This document shows, piece by piece, positions 25,203 to 33,617 of a stretch of DNA of 62,354 nucleotides. Source of the DNA: Corynebacterium sp. HMSC29G08 (lineage in GTDB: Bacteria; Actinomycetota; Actinomycetes; Mycobacteriales; Mycobacteriaceae). The stretch is taken from the NCBI RefSeq assembly GCF_001806875.1, contig NZ_KV786225.1:1-62354 (forward strand), written 5' to 3'. The number at the start of each line of letters is the position of its first letter. The first letter of the stretch is position 1. Both the position numbers and the translations under genes were made by a program. The notes under the pieces are model-generated. The model did not search any database and was not told where the DNA came from. It saw nothing but the letters and a program-made list of their open reading frames with translations.

Positions 25203-26104
25203 CGACGGCTCCTTGGGTCAATGGCGGCGTACAGAAGGTCAACGATCAGGTTGATAACCAGCGTGAACGCCACCAGCAGCATCATCACGGTTTGCACGGT
25301 GGTCAGGTCGCGGTTGCCCACGGAATCCAGCAGCAGCGACCCTAACCCAGGCACCGCAAACACGCGCTCAACCACCACGGCGCCGACGATCATGGTGGAC
25401 AGTTGCAGGCCCGTCACGGTCAGCACGGGCAGTGCGGCGTTGCGCAAAACGGAACGATAGAGCACTTCGCTTATCGACGCCCCCTGGCTCCTTCCCGTAC
25501 GCACATAATCCTTGCCCATCTCTTCTGCCACAGCCGAGCGCACGTAGCGGGTCAGAATCGCCGACTGCACTAAGGCCAGCGAAAACACTGGCAACACGGC
25601 GTGGGCGGGGGTGCCCCAGCCGCCGGCGGGCAGCCAACCGAGCCGCACGGAGAACGCGCTGACCGCCAGGATGCCGACGAGGAACGAGGGCACCGCAATG
25701 CCCACCTGGGTGAGCCCGGAGAGCACCGCGTTTGGTGTACGCGCCAAGTGGATGCCCAGGGGAACTGCGGTGATGATCGCCAGCAGCATGGCAAGGATGG
25801 TCAGTGTCAGGGATACCCCGGCGCGCTCCCAGATGGTGCTAGTAATCTCGCGCCCCGAGGACATCGAGATGCCGAAGTTGCCCGTGAGCATGTTTGTGAC
25901 CCAGTCGAAGTACTGGACAACCAAGGGGCGGTCCGTGCCCAGGCGCGTGGCTAGCTCCGCAACTGCTTCCTCGGTGGCAGTAACGCCAAGGGCGATGCGC
26001 GCCGGGTCGCCCGGCACTGCGCGCAGAAGCACGAAAATAATCACGCTTGCCGCGACCATGAGCGCGACAAAGCGGGCAACGCCTCGGGTAAAGCCGTTTC
26101 TCAT
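25199..26104 (-). CDS. ABC transporter permease, DppB/OppB type
   Basis: First inner-membrane permease of the importer. The 301-aa product shows the classical N-terminal layout: membrane helix, LLRAVPGDPARIALG (about 26-40), and a periplasmic stretch ending GNFGISMSSGREI. Helices and the EAA loop GRSQGASISEVLYRSVLRNA follow. An exact copy of the 13-bp repeat word encodes ASIS inside that EAA loop, the part that docks to the ATPase. ATG 26104 overlaps the substrate-binding gene stop. Confidence 0.92.
   Translation of the reverse strand: MRNGFTRGVARFVALMVAASVIIFVLLRAVPGDPARIALGVTATEEAVAELATRLGTDRPLVVQYFDWVTNMLTGNFGISMSSGREITSTIWERAGVSLTLTILAMLLAIITAVPLGIHLARTPNAVLSGLTQVGIAVPSFLVGILAVSAFSVRLGWLPAGGWGTPAHAVLPVFSLALVQSAILTRYVRSAVAEEMGKDYVRTGRSQGASISEVLYRSVLRNAALPVLTVTGLQLSTMIVGAVVVERVFAVPGLGSLLLDSVGNRDLTTVQTVMMLLVAFTLVINLIVDLLYAAIDPRSRR
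25470..25482 (-). repeat. 13-bp repeat word, copy 3 (in DppB-type permease)
   Basis: Exact GCTTATCGACGCC on the plus strand, preceded by GAGC-ACTTC and followed by CCC. In the minus-strand gene it is read ASIS within the EAA loop. Confidence 0.9.
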
Positions 26105-27531
26105 TCCTCCACCTCGATGTCTGCCAGGGGCAGGGAATCTGTCACCACGTTCGGATCTACCCCGCTAATGCCCGGGCGGGTGAGCACAATGTTGGGGGCG
26201 TTGACCAAGGTCAAGGCTCCGGCGTCATCCATGATCTGGTCCACGGCCAAGCGCATGCTTTCCACATCACCTGCGGTGATCAGCTCGCGGGCGTGTTCGT
26301 TGTCGTAGCCCAGGTAGTAGTCCGGGTTGCCAAACAGGTTCGGGATATCGCGCGGCTCAACGTGCGCGATAATCGACGCCTGATAATCCGCCCCCTTCAA
26401 CACCTTGGACAACCACACCGCCGGGAACTCGACGGTTTCGAGGTTGACTACAAAACCAACGTCACGCAGCTGCGAGAAAATCAGTTCCGCCGCCGTCTGC
26501 GCATAGGGCAGCGATGGCACCGTGATCGTGATCTCGGGTGTGCGGCCGGCAAGCAGCTCGCGGGCCTTGTCCGGGTCGAAGGGGTAGTAGTTGCGGTTGC
26601 TAAACCACGGATCCGTTGGCGGGACAGGGGCGCCACCGGTGTCGGTGGCCAGGCCGTTGTACACCACCTGGTTGAGCGCATCACGGTCGATGGCGTAGGC
26701 CACAGCGCGGCGAACATCCGGATCATCAAAAGGAGCGGCGTTGTTGTTCATACTGAGCAGCACCTCGCCGTTGGTGGTGCCCACCTGCACGCCGATGTCG
26801 TCCGGCAGTGCATCCAAAAGCTGTGGCGCCTGCATCGCCCACACCACATCCACATCACCGGCGCGCAGCGCGTTAACGGAGCTTGCCGCATCAGCGAAGT
26901 AGCGGATTTGCGCATCCCTGCGTTTTTCATCGCGCGCCTTAAACGTAATCGCCGTGCCCTCATCAAACCGCGCCACCGTATACGGGCCGGTGCCCAACGG
27001 GTCGGTTGCAAGGCGAGGAATCGAGTCCTCACACATCATCGCGCCCGTCAACGTGGCCATGGACCAGAGCCAGGGTTCGCTGGGTGCCGAGAGGGTGACT
27101 TGCAGCGTAGCGCTATCAAGAGCGAGTGCCTCTGCAACGGGATCCATCTGGGCCTTCAGCCCGTTGGTCCACTCGTTTTTCACATAATTGATGGAAAACA
27201 CCGCATCATGCGCAGTAAACGGTGATCCGTCAGAAAAGGTCACGCCCTCTTTCAGATGGAACGTGTACACCGTGCCGTCATCACTGACGTCCCAGGATGT
27301 GGCTAGGTTGGGCTGTGGGGTGCCCGTTGCGTCGATACGCACGAGCGTCTCATACACATTGCCAACCAACGCCTGCGGCGCCGCAGCACCGCCAACCGTA
27401 GTGAAATCCAAACTTGCTGGCGGTGCGGAAGCTGCCACAGTCAGCATGTTGCTTGCCGGCGTGGACGCCCCACATCCAGCAAGCAACACCCCAACCGCAG
27501 TCAACGCGCCGGCGATCCGAGCGCCCCGCAT
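26101..27531 (-). CDS. ABC transporter substrate-binding lipoprotein, family 5
   Basis: Extracellular solute-binding protein (SBP_bac_5) for the importer encoded downstream; such proteins bind peptides, nickel chelates or related solutes. The 476-aa product has a signal peptide with lipobox LLAGC (Cys 20) for membrane anchoring. Family landmarks are NVYETLVRID (about 58-67), VYTFHLKEGVTFSDGSPFTAHDAV (about 92-115) and YAIDRDALNQVVYNG (about 275-289). Substrate specificity is not readable. Its ATG abuts the GntR stop (1-bp overlap), tying regulator and transporter into one transcript. Confidence 0.92.
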   Translation of the reverse strand: MRGARIAGALTAVGVLLAGCGASTPASNMLTVAASAPPASLDFTTVGGAAAPQALVGNVYETLVRIDATGTPQPNLATSWDVSDDGTVYTFHLKEGVTFSDGSPFTAHDAVFSINYVKNEWTNGLKAQMDPVAEALALDSATLQVTLSAPSEPWLWSMATLTGAMMCEDSIPRLATDPLGTGPYTVARFDEGTAITFKARDEKRRDAQIRYFADAASSVNALRAGDVDVVWAMQAPQLLDALPDDIGVQVGTTNGEVLLSMNNNAAPFDDPDVRRAVAYAIDRDALNQVVYNGLATDTGGAPVPPTDPWFSNRNYYPFDPDKARELLAGRTPEITITVPSLPYAQTAAELIFSQLRDVGFVVNLETVEFPAVWLSKVLKGADYQASIIAHVEPRDIPNLFGNPDYYLGYDNEHARELITAGDVESMRLAVDQIMDDAGALTLVNAPNIVLTRPGISGVDPNVVTDSLPLADIEVEE

Positions 27532-28316
27532 CAGCCGATCTGCTCTGGTTCTAGCTCAATCCACAACGGTGAGGAATGACCGCGCACAATATTTAACCCG
27601 AAGGTCAACTGCTCCGTGCTGTAACGCTGCACCGAATACTCCACCGGAGCACCCGTGTGCGTAAACGCACGCAACTCAATCTCAAGCAATGGCGCGCCTA
27701 CCGGCAACTGCAACGCCTCAGCCTGCTCCTCGGTAGCAGGAGTGACACGAGCCTTGCGCGAAATATTGTTGTAGTTCACACCATTGCGCATCAGCTCGCG
27801 GTGGAACGATTCCGCGTTCGGATCCACGCTCAACACCGTCGAGGAGACAGAGGGTGAGAAGTAAATCTCCTCCACCACCACCGGGTGATCGTTGGCGGTG
27901 CGAATGCGGCGCAGCGTTACCACCGTCTTGGTGTCATTGAGCCACAGCGCTTCTGCAATATGGTCGTTTGCCTGGTGGAGGCCAAACTCCTGCAAAACCT
28001 GGCCCGGGATCTTGCCCATTTGCGCCACGCGGCTAGCGGTACACAGCACTTCCTCAAACGATTCCGTGCGCGTGTTGGATAAGACGATTGAACGACGTCC
28101 CCGACCCGAGGAAATCAACCCCTCACTACGCAGCGTGGCCACAGCCTGACGCACTGGCCCCCGCGAGGTAGCAAATTGTTCACACAGCTCAGCCTCAGAC
28201 GGCAGCGACTTACCAACCGGGATACGGCCTGCGAAAATCTCGTCGCGCAGGTAGCTAGCGATTTCTTGGTGCTGCTGCGGCCGCCGTAAGGGGGTATTGG
28301 GGACGGATTCAGTCAC
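27531..28316 (-). CDS. GntR-family (HutC subfamily) transcriptional regulator
   Basis: DNA-binding repressor or activator sensing a small ligand. The 261-aa product has a winged helix-turn-helix at residues about 14-80 (SLPSEAELCEQFATSRGPVRQAVATLRSEGLI) and a UTRA effector-binding domain at about 100-250. As first gene of the operon it probably controls the downstream ABC importer and ribokinase and itself. An inverted repeat at 28364-28380, next to the likely -10 at 28358-28363, is a plausible operator. The start codon is GTG 28316 with GAAAGAGG about 9 nt upstream. Confidence 0.9.
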   Translation of the reverse strand: MTESVPNTPLRRPQQHQEIASYLRDEIFAGRIPVGKSLPSEAELCEQFATSRGPVRQAVATLRSEGLISSGRGRRSIVLSNTRTESFEEVLCTASRVAQMGKIPGQVLQEFGLHQANDHIAEALWLNDTKTVVTLRRIRTANDHPVVVEEIYFSPSVSSTVLSVDPNAESFHRELMRNGVNYNNISRKARVTPATEEQAEALQLPVGAPLLEIELRAFTHTGAPVEYSVQRYSTEQLTFGLNIVRGHSSPLWIELEPEQIG

Positions 28317-28357
28317 GCCTTACCTCTTTCCAGGTCAAACCATTTGGTGTGTGAAGA

Positions 28358-28380
28358 ATACTATTGCATTGATGTTGCAA
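28358..28380 (-). promoter_or_regulatory. Candidate promoter/operator of the gntR-ABC-rbsK operon
   Basis: TTGCA and TGCAA (28364-28368 and 28376-28380) form an inverted repeat with a 7-bp spacer. On the minus strand TAGTAT (28358-28363) directly follows and resembles a -10. The site overlaps the stop codon of the upstream LLM gene. A repressor bound here would block RNA polymerase. Confidence 0.4.
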
Positions 28381-29344
28381 CAATGCCCATAGTATGGACA
28401 GTTTCTTCAAACGTAGGTGCCTGTACGGAAATCATCAGCTCATCTGCCTTCGCGTGCTCTCTAAAACATTGCAGGTATTCCCGCACCTCGGTGCCTGTAC
28501 CTTTTGCGGTGTAGCGCAACATATCCGTAATTTGGCGCCCCTGATAGGAATGAATAATTTGCTCCAGCTGATCATCCGAAAGGGGGGTACCGCGGCGGCC
28601 TACAAAGGCGCGAACACGTTCTTTATGAACAAGTTTTTCTTGCCTGTCCGCATCTTCCATGCTCTCGGAGGCGATCACGTTGACCGCAGCGATGCAGTAG
28701 GGCTCCGGGTAGCGCTCGGAGGGCTCGTAGTTTTCCCGGTAGTAGGTAGTCGCTTGCTCTAAGTGCTGCGGGGCGAAGTGGGAAGCAAAGGAATACGGCA
28801 AGCCCAGCTTCGCCGCCAACGAGGCGCCGAACATGGAAGAGCCAAGGATGTAGATCGGCACGTTCGTGCTTGCGCCCGGCATGGCCACAACCCCAGGCAT
28901 GGGCGACTGGTTGGACATCCACGCCTGCAGCTCCAGCACATCCTGCGGGAAGTTCTCGGCCGCGCGTGGGTCACGACGCAGTGCCTGGCCTAACGTCTGC
29001 TGGTCTGTACCTGGGGCGCGGCCCAGGCCAAGGTCAATGCGCTGCGGATACATCTCTGCAAGCATGCCGAACTGCTCCGCGATCACATAGGGCGAATGGT
29101 TGGGCAGCATCACGCCGCCGGCGCCGAGTCGGATTTTCTCCGTCTTGGCACCTACGTGCGCGATCAGTACAGCTGGCGCAGAAGAGATGATCCGCGTCAT
29201 GTTGTGGTGCTCGGAGTACCAGATACGCGAAAACCCCAGCGCTTCCGCTTCTTGGGCGAAGGTGACAGATCGCTCTATCGCCTTGCCCACGGACTCGCCG
29301 GGGTATCGGGTGCAAAAATCAATTAAGGAAAGGGGGGTACTCAT
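28361..29344 (-). CDS. LLM-class flavin-dependent oxidoreductase (alkanal monooxygenase-like)
   Basis: Member of the bacterial luciferase-like superfamily, using reduced flavin to oxidise an unknown substrate. The 327-aa product begins MSTPLSLIDFCTRYPGES and has WYSEHHNM (about 43-50), IRLGAGGVMLPNHSPYVIAEQF and RIDLGLGRAPGTD (about 100-112), typical of the YhbW/LuxA-like branch. ATG 29344 is chosen since the longer frame lacks a plausible start. It follows brnQ by 10 bp, an arrangement I recall next to aecD-brnQ in C. glutamicum. A role in branched-chain or sulfur amino-acid metabolism is conjecture. Confidence 0.87.
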   Translation of the reverse strand: MSTPLSLIDFCTRYPGESVGKAIERSVTFAQEAEALGFSRIWYSEHHNMTRIISSAPAVLIAHVGAKTEKIRLGAGGVMLPNHSPYVIAEQFGMLAEMYPQRIDLGLGRAPGTDQQTLGQALRRDPRAAENFPQDVLELQAWMSNQSPMPGVVAMPGASTNVPIYILGSSMFGASLAAKLGLPYSFASHFAPQHLEQATTYYRENYEPSERYPEPYCIAAVNVIASESMEDADRQEKLVHKERVRAFVGRRGTPLSDDQLEQIIHSYQGRQITDMLRYTAKGTGTEVREYLQCFREHAKADELMISVQAPTFEETVHTMGIVATSMQ

Positions 29345-29354
29345 AGCCCCGAGG

Positions 29355-30734
29355 CTACGTGGTAACCACCTCACCGTCGACAGCCTCGTTGGTTCCAACC
29401 ACCATCGGCGGCTTTGGCTTAGCAAAGTCAATGATCAGGCCGATGACAAACGCTACTACAACTGGCAGGACCCAGCCCAAGCCTTCTGCGGCCAGTGGCG
29501 CCCAGTTCACCAGAGGTCGCAGGGCGTCGGCAGCCCACTCCTGGGCGATGAAGGTCTCGATAGCGGACCAGATCACAGCAACCCAGATCGGCAAAAACAT
29601 TGCCCACGTGAAGCGGGTGCGGCTGCGGAACGCAGGCTCAACCAGGGTGACAAAGATCAGTGCAATCGCCGGCGGGTACAGGAAGCCGATCACCGGGGCG
29701 GCAACGCCCATGATGAAGCTCAGGCCCTGGGTAGCAAACACGATGGACCAAATAGTGAAGAAGACCGCCCACACCTTGTAGCTGCCGGGGAACTGCTCGG
29801 AGAAGTACTCACCAGTAGCGGTGATTAGACCAACCGCAGTGGTCAGGCAGGCAAGGAGCACGACCAAAGAGAAGATGATCTGGCCCGCGGTACCCATGGT
29901 CAGGTTCGCGGCATCTGCCAAAAGGCCCGCGCCGTTGTCGTACTCGCCGCCGGTCGGGATAACACGGCCGATGCCGCCCAGGCCCAGGTAGACCAGTGCC
30001 AACATGAGGCCAGCGCCAAAGCCAGCGATGATGGTGCCGCGGACAATCTCGCCACCTTCAGAAAAACCCTTCATGCGCAGGGTGGAGATGATCACGATGG
30101 AAAACGCCAAGGCGGCGATGGAGTCCATGGTCAGGTAGCCCTCGAGCAGGCCAGCGGTAAACGCGCCGTCTGCGTACTGCTCGCCGGGGGTGCTCGGCTC
30201 GGCGTCCCAGCGGAACAGCGAGCCGACGATCATAACGATCAGCAGGATCACCAGAGCCGGAACCAAGAATTTGCCCAGCTTGTCCATGATGGTGGAGGGG
30301 TTCCATGCCAGGGCCAGGGCGGCGCCGAAGAACAGCAGGTTGAACACTGCGGACGCGGCTGTACCCTCAATGCCAAACAGTGGGGTGATGGCGGTCTCCA
30401 TTGATACCGCGCCGGTACGCGGCAACGCGTAGAACGCACCGATGGACAGGTACGCCAGAATGGGGAACAGGACGCCGAAGACGGTGCCGGCGCGCTGGGA
30501 CAGGTCGCGTACGGAAGCACCCGAGAGCGCAATAGCAATCACAGCGAGCACCGGCAGGAGGGCACCGGTGCCGAGGAAGCCTAAAATTGCGGGCCAGAAG
30601 TTGTCGCCCGCCTGAACGGCAAGCATCGGCGGGAAGATCAGGTTGCCCGCGCCAAAGAACATGGAAAAGAGCGCGAGCGAGGTGATCGCGATGGTCTTTC
30701 CAGACCCGCTCCGCGTGACTGCGATTGAGCCCAT
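29355..30734 (-). CDS. brnQ: Branched-chain amino acid:cation symporter
   Basis: Inner-membrane carrier importing isoleucine, leucine, valine (and methionine in C. glutamicum) with sodium. The 459-aa product has about twelve hydrophobic segments and the LIVCS-family N-terminal signature SMFFGAGNLIFPP (about 26-38), plus ALPRTGAVSMETAI (about 104-117) and SEQFPG. A strong TAGGAGG lies upstream of the ATG. In C. glutamicum brnQ directly follows aecD; here treS and mak lie between them. Confidence 0.94.
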   Translation of the reverse strand: MGSIAVTRSGSGKTIAITSLALFSMFFGAGNLIFPPMLAVQAGDNFWPAILGFLGTGALLPVLAVIAIALSGASVRDLSQRAGTVFGVLFPILAYLSIGAFYALPRTGAVSMETAITPLFGIEGTAASAVFNLLFFGAALALAWNPSTIMDKLGKFLVPALVILLIVMIVGSLFRWDAEPSTPGEQYADGAFTAGLLEGYLTMDSIAALAFSIVIISTLRMKGFSEGGEIVRGTIIAGFGAGLMLALVYLGLGGIGRVIPTGGEYDNGAGLLADAANLTMGTAGQIIFSLVVLLACLTTAVGLITATGEYFSEQFPGSYKVWAVFFTIWSIVFATQGLSFIMGVAAPVIGFLYPPAIALIFVTLVEPAFRSRTRFTWAMFLPIWVAVIWSAIETFIAQEWAADALRPLVNWAPLAAEGLGWVLPVVVAFVIGLIIDFAKPKPPMVVGTNEAVDGEVVTT

Positions 30735-30816
30735 AATTGCCTCCTAGGAGTTAGCTGTGATGCATAGGATGCGGCTCACAGTACACTCCAAGGAGTAATT
30801 TGGGAAATAGATTCCA
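30735..30816 (-). promoter_or_regulatory. Promoter/regulatory region of brnQ
   Basis: The 82-bp gap contains three symmetric elements: CTCCTAGGAG (30741-30750, overlapping the ribosome site), CTGTGA-N15-TCACAG (30755-30781) and ACTCC-AA-GGAGT (30785-30796). Their clustering upstream of an amino-acid transporter suggests operator sites, for example for an Lrp-type regulator. No regulator gene is adjacent and I cannot name the binding protein. Confidence 0.4.
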
Positions 30817-31893
30817 CTAGGTGGACAGTAACTGTGTGATCGCAGTCAGCGGAATGTCCACCCAATCCGGGCGGTTGTTGGCCTCATACACCACCTCGTA
30901 GGCGGCCTTATCCGCAACATACGCCGCCAGTAACGCCTGGTCTAACTTCCCATAGCCGGCCAGCAACCCATCACGCATCTCAGATTCCCACGATTGCGAA
31001 AGCTCACCCACGGCACGCGCGTAGCCAAACGAGCGCACCATGCCGGCGACATCTCGCAAAGCCACGTCTTTCCTACGACGCTCCGCCAACGGGCGCGCCG
31101 GTTCCCCTTCGAAGTCGATGAGGTGCCACAACGGGGCGTCGTAAAGCGTCTGGCCCAAATGCAGATCCCCATGCACGCGCTGCACGTCCACATCCTGGGT
31201 GCCTAGCGCGGCATACAACGCCCGCAGGCCCGGCTCGAACTCACGCAACACCGACGCGCGCTCCAGATACGCATCCAGGTTGGCATCAAGCTGCGCGCGA
31301 ATGGCCGAACCAGCACGCTTTTCCACACCAAACTCCGACGCCAACGACGCGTGCACACTGCCAATCGCCTCACCCAACGCACGCGCATCCACAGCACCCA
31401 GTGACCCTGCGGTAGCCAGCACAAAGCCGTCGGTGCCGCCAACCAGCTCCTGCTGCATCGCAAGCGTGCGGCCATCCAGCGTGACGTAGCCCGTCACCTT
31501 CGCCACGTGCTTGTTCTCAATGCGGCTTAAGAGCTCCACGTCCGGGTTCAGTCCGTCTTCCAGCTTGCGAAAGACCTTCACAATCGTGTTGCCAACAATC
31601 AGGTTGGTGTTGGATTGCTCCGCACCCATCGGACGCACATCACCCCCGCGCAGCTGCCCGTGCACCTGCCCAAGCTGCGCCATGTGCTCCACGTACGTTT
31701 GCGCACCGTAGGTGGTGGCGAGGATGTCGCGTGTGCCGTCGTGAAGCAGCTGATAGCACTCACGGTGAGTGCCCAAATCCAGGGTCACAATCTCCCAGGT
31801 ATAAGAGCCGAGGGCTTTATGCTTATCGACGCCCCCGCCAACCACCCGACCCGCCTTCGACCCAAAAAACCGCTCCTTGGTGATATCGATCAT
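30817..31893 (-). CDS. mak: Maltokinase
   Basis: Phosphorylates maltose to maltose-1-phosphate with ATP, feeding the GlgE route to alpha-glucan. The 358-aa product has a kinase-like C-lobe with the catalytic HGDLHLGQTL (about 237-246) and metal-binding IDFEGEP (about 253-259). The start codon overlaps the treS stop (ATGA), the classic TreS-Mak partnership that converts trehalose to maltose and then phosphorylates it. Residues 21-29 read GVDKHKALG, encoded by an exact copy of the 13-bp repeat word plus its second arm; HemW in this window contains the nearly identical GVDKHEALG. Confidence 0.9.
   Translation of the reverse strand: MIDITKERFFGSKAGRVVGGGVDKHKALGSYTWEIVTLDLGTHRECYQLLHDGTRDILATTYGAQTYVEHMAQLGQVHGQLRGGDVRPMGAEQSNTNLIVGNTIVKVFRKLEDGLNPDVELLSRIENKHVAKVTGYVTLDGRTLAMQQELVGGTDGFVLATAGSLGAVDARALGEAIGSVHASLASEFGVEKRAGSAIRAQLDANLDAYLERASVLREFEPGLRALYAALGTQDVDVQRVHGDLHLGQTLYDAPLWHLIDFEGEPARPLAERRRKDVALRDVAGMVRSFGYARAVGELSQSWESEMRDGLLAGYGKLDQALLAAYVADKAAYEVVYEANNRPDWVDIPLTAITQLLST
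31821..31833 (-). repeat. 13-bp repeat word, copy 4 (in mak)
   Basis: Exact GCTTATCGACGCC on the plus strand, preceded by GGGC-TTTAT and followed by CCC. It is read GVDK in the minus-strand gene. Confidence 0.9.
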
Positions 31894-33611
31894 GCTGAAA
31901 TATCGAACCAGAAGAAACCGTGCGGCGCGAGTGTGACAAGCCACGGCAACTCACCAATCGCCGGGAACTCCACGCTGCCTGACAGCTCACGCGGCACAAT
32001 GCCGTTGTATTGCGCAAGCTCCATCTCCACAGGCTGCGGGCGCGAGGACATATTGTGCACGCACAAAATACGCTCCGTGCGGCCCGTCTCATCCGTGTAC
32101 TCGCGGATAAACGCCAGCACCTGCTCGTTACCGTGCTCAACCTCAATGTAGGAGCCGCGGCCGAACGCTTTGTACTGCTTGCGCACATGCACCAACGTGC
32201 GCACCCAATGCAGCAGGGAATTCTCCTGCTTCATCTGGCTCTCCGCGTTCACAATGTGGTATCCATACTGGTCATTGCGCACTGGCGGCAGGTAGAGACG
32301 CTCCGGGTCGGCGGAGGAAAAACCGCCGTTGCGGTCATTCGACCACTGCATCGGGGTACGTACCCCGTCGCGGTCGTAGAGCCAGATGTTGTCGCCCATG
32401 CCAATCTCATCGCCGTAGTACATAAACGGCGAACCCGGCAGCGACAGCAACAACGCGTGGGCGAGCTGCAAACGATCACGATGCCCACCCAACAGCGGTG
32501 CCAGGCGGCGACGGATACCCACATTGGCGCGCATCCGCGGATCAAACGCGTAGTGCTTGTACATGTACTCGCGCTCTTCCTCAGTGACCATTTCAAGCGT
32601 CAGCTCATCATGGTTGCGCAGGAAAATGCCCCACTGCGCGGACTCCGGGATCGCTGGGGTCTGGCGCAAAATGTCAATGATTGGCTGCGCGTTTTCCATG
32701 TGCAGCCCCATAAAGATGCGCGGCATGACAGGGAAGTGGAACGCCATCTGGCACTCATCGCCCTTGCCGTGGGTACCCTCACCGAAGTACTCCACTACCT
32801 CATGCGGCAGCTGATTCGCCTCAGCCAGCAAGAAGCGGCCCGGGTACTCCTCATCAAACATCCTGCGTACGCGTTTGATGAACTGGTGCGTCTCCGGCAG
32901 GTTCTCACTCGAGGTGCCCTCGCGCTCAAACAAATACGGAATAGCATCCAGGCGGATACCATCCATACCCAGATCCAGCCAGAAGCGAATCACGTCCAGA
33001 ATCTCTTCTTGTACGCGCGGATTGTCGTAGTTCAAATCCGGCTGGTGCGAGAAGAAACGGTGCCAGAAGTACTGCTTGCGCACCGGGTCAAACGTCCAGT
33101 TGGACTCCTCCGTATCAATGAAGATGATGCGGGTGCCTGCGTACTTTTCCGGGTCATCTGTCCACACGTAGTAATCGCCGTAGGCACCATCCGGGTCCGT
33201 ACGCGAGGCTTGGAACCACGCGTGCGAATCGGAAGTGTGATTAATCGGGAAGTCCGTGATGATGCGGATGCCGCGTTTATGTGCGGCGTCGATAAGTGAA
33301 ACAAAGTCCTCAACCGTGCCAAACTCCGGCAGCACCTTGCGGAAGTCCCGGATGTCATATCCGCCGTCGCGCAGAGGCGAATCATAAAACGGCGGGATCC
33401 ACAGACAATCCACACCCAACCACTGCAGGTAATCCAGCTTTTCCTCTAAACCCTTCAGCGTGCCGGAACCCGAACCGTCCGGGTCATAAAAGGCGCGCAC
33501 AAGCACCTCATAAAACACGGAATCCTTGTACCACTCCGGGTCCGGACGCTGCCACGGCTGCTCAGCAGGGGTAGGCGTAAGAAAATCAGTTGCCTGAGGG
33601 GTTTGCTCCAT
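31890..33611 (-). CDS. treS: Trehalose synthase (maltose alpha-D-glucosyltransferase)
   Basis: Interconverts trehalose and maltose by intramolecular transglucosylation. The 573-aa protein is a GH13 enzyme: WIPPFYDSPLRDGGYDI (about 72-88) and DFPINHTSDSHAWF, with nucleophile Asp in GIRLDAIP (about 217), acid/base Glu in LLAEANQ (about 260) and Asp in NHDELT (about 333). The length is that of the stand-alone form without fused maltokinase. A near copy of the repeat word (33285-33297) falls in the LIDAAHKRG codons. It starts 6 bp after aecD and is coupled to mak. Confidence 0.94.
   Translation of the reverse strand: MEQTPQATDFLTPTPAEQPWQRPDPEWYKDSVFYEVLVRAFYDPDGSGSGTLKGLEEKLDYLQWLGVDCLWIPPFYDSPLRDGGYDIRDFRKVLPEFGTVEDFVSLIDAAHKRGIRIITDFPINHTSDSHAWFQASRTDPDGAYGDYYVWTDDPEKYAGTRIIFIDTEESNWTFDPVRKQYFWHRFFSHQPDLNYDNPRVQEEILDVIRFWLDLGMDGIRLDAIPYLFEREGTSSENLPETHQFIKRVRRMFDEEYPGRFLLAEANQLPHEVVEYFGEGTHGKGDECQMAFHFPVMPRIFMGLHMENAQPIIDILRQTPAIPESAQWGIFLRNHDELTLEMVTEEEREYMYKHYAFDPRMRANVGIRRRLAPLLGGHRDRLQLAHALLLSLPGSPFMYYGDEIGMGDNIWLYDRDGVRTPMQWSNDRNGGFSSADPERLYLPPVRNDQYGYHIVNAESQMKQENSLLHWVRTLVHVRKQYKAFGRGSYIEVEHGNEQVLAFIREYTDETGRTERILCVHNMSSRPQPVEMELAQYNGIVPRELSGSVEFPAIGELPWLVTLAPHGFFWFDISA
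33285..33297 (+). repeat. 13-bp repeat word, one-mismatch copy in treS
   Basis: GGCGTCGATAAGT (last base differs). It lacks the GGGC/GAGC second arm, and the encoded LIDAAH is normal for GH13 enzymes. It may be chance. Confidence 0.35.
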
Positions 33612-33617
33612 AGCCAG

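Noticed and set aside
32010..33299. 429-codon ORF antisense to treS
   Set aside because: Antisense to a complete GH13 enzyme; no start signals or domain.
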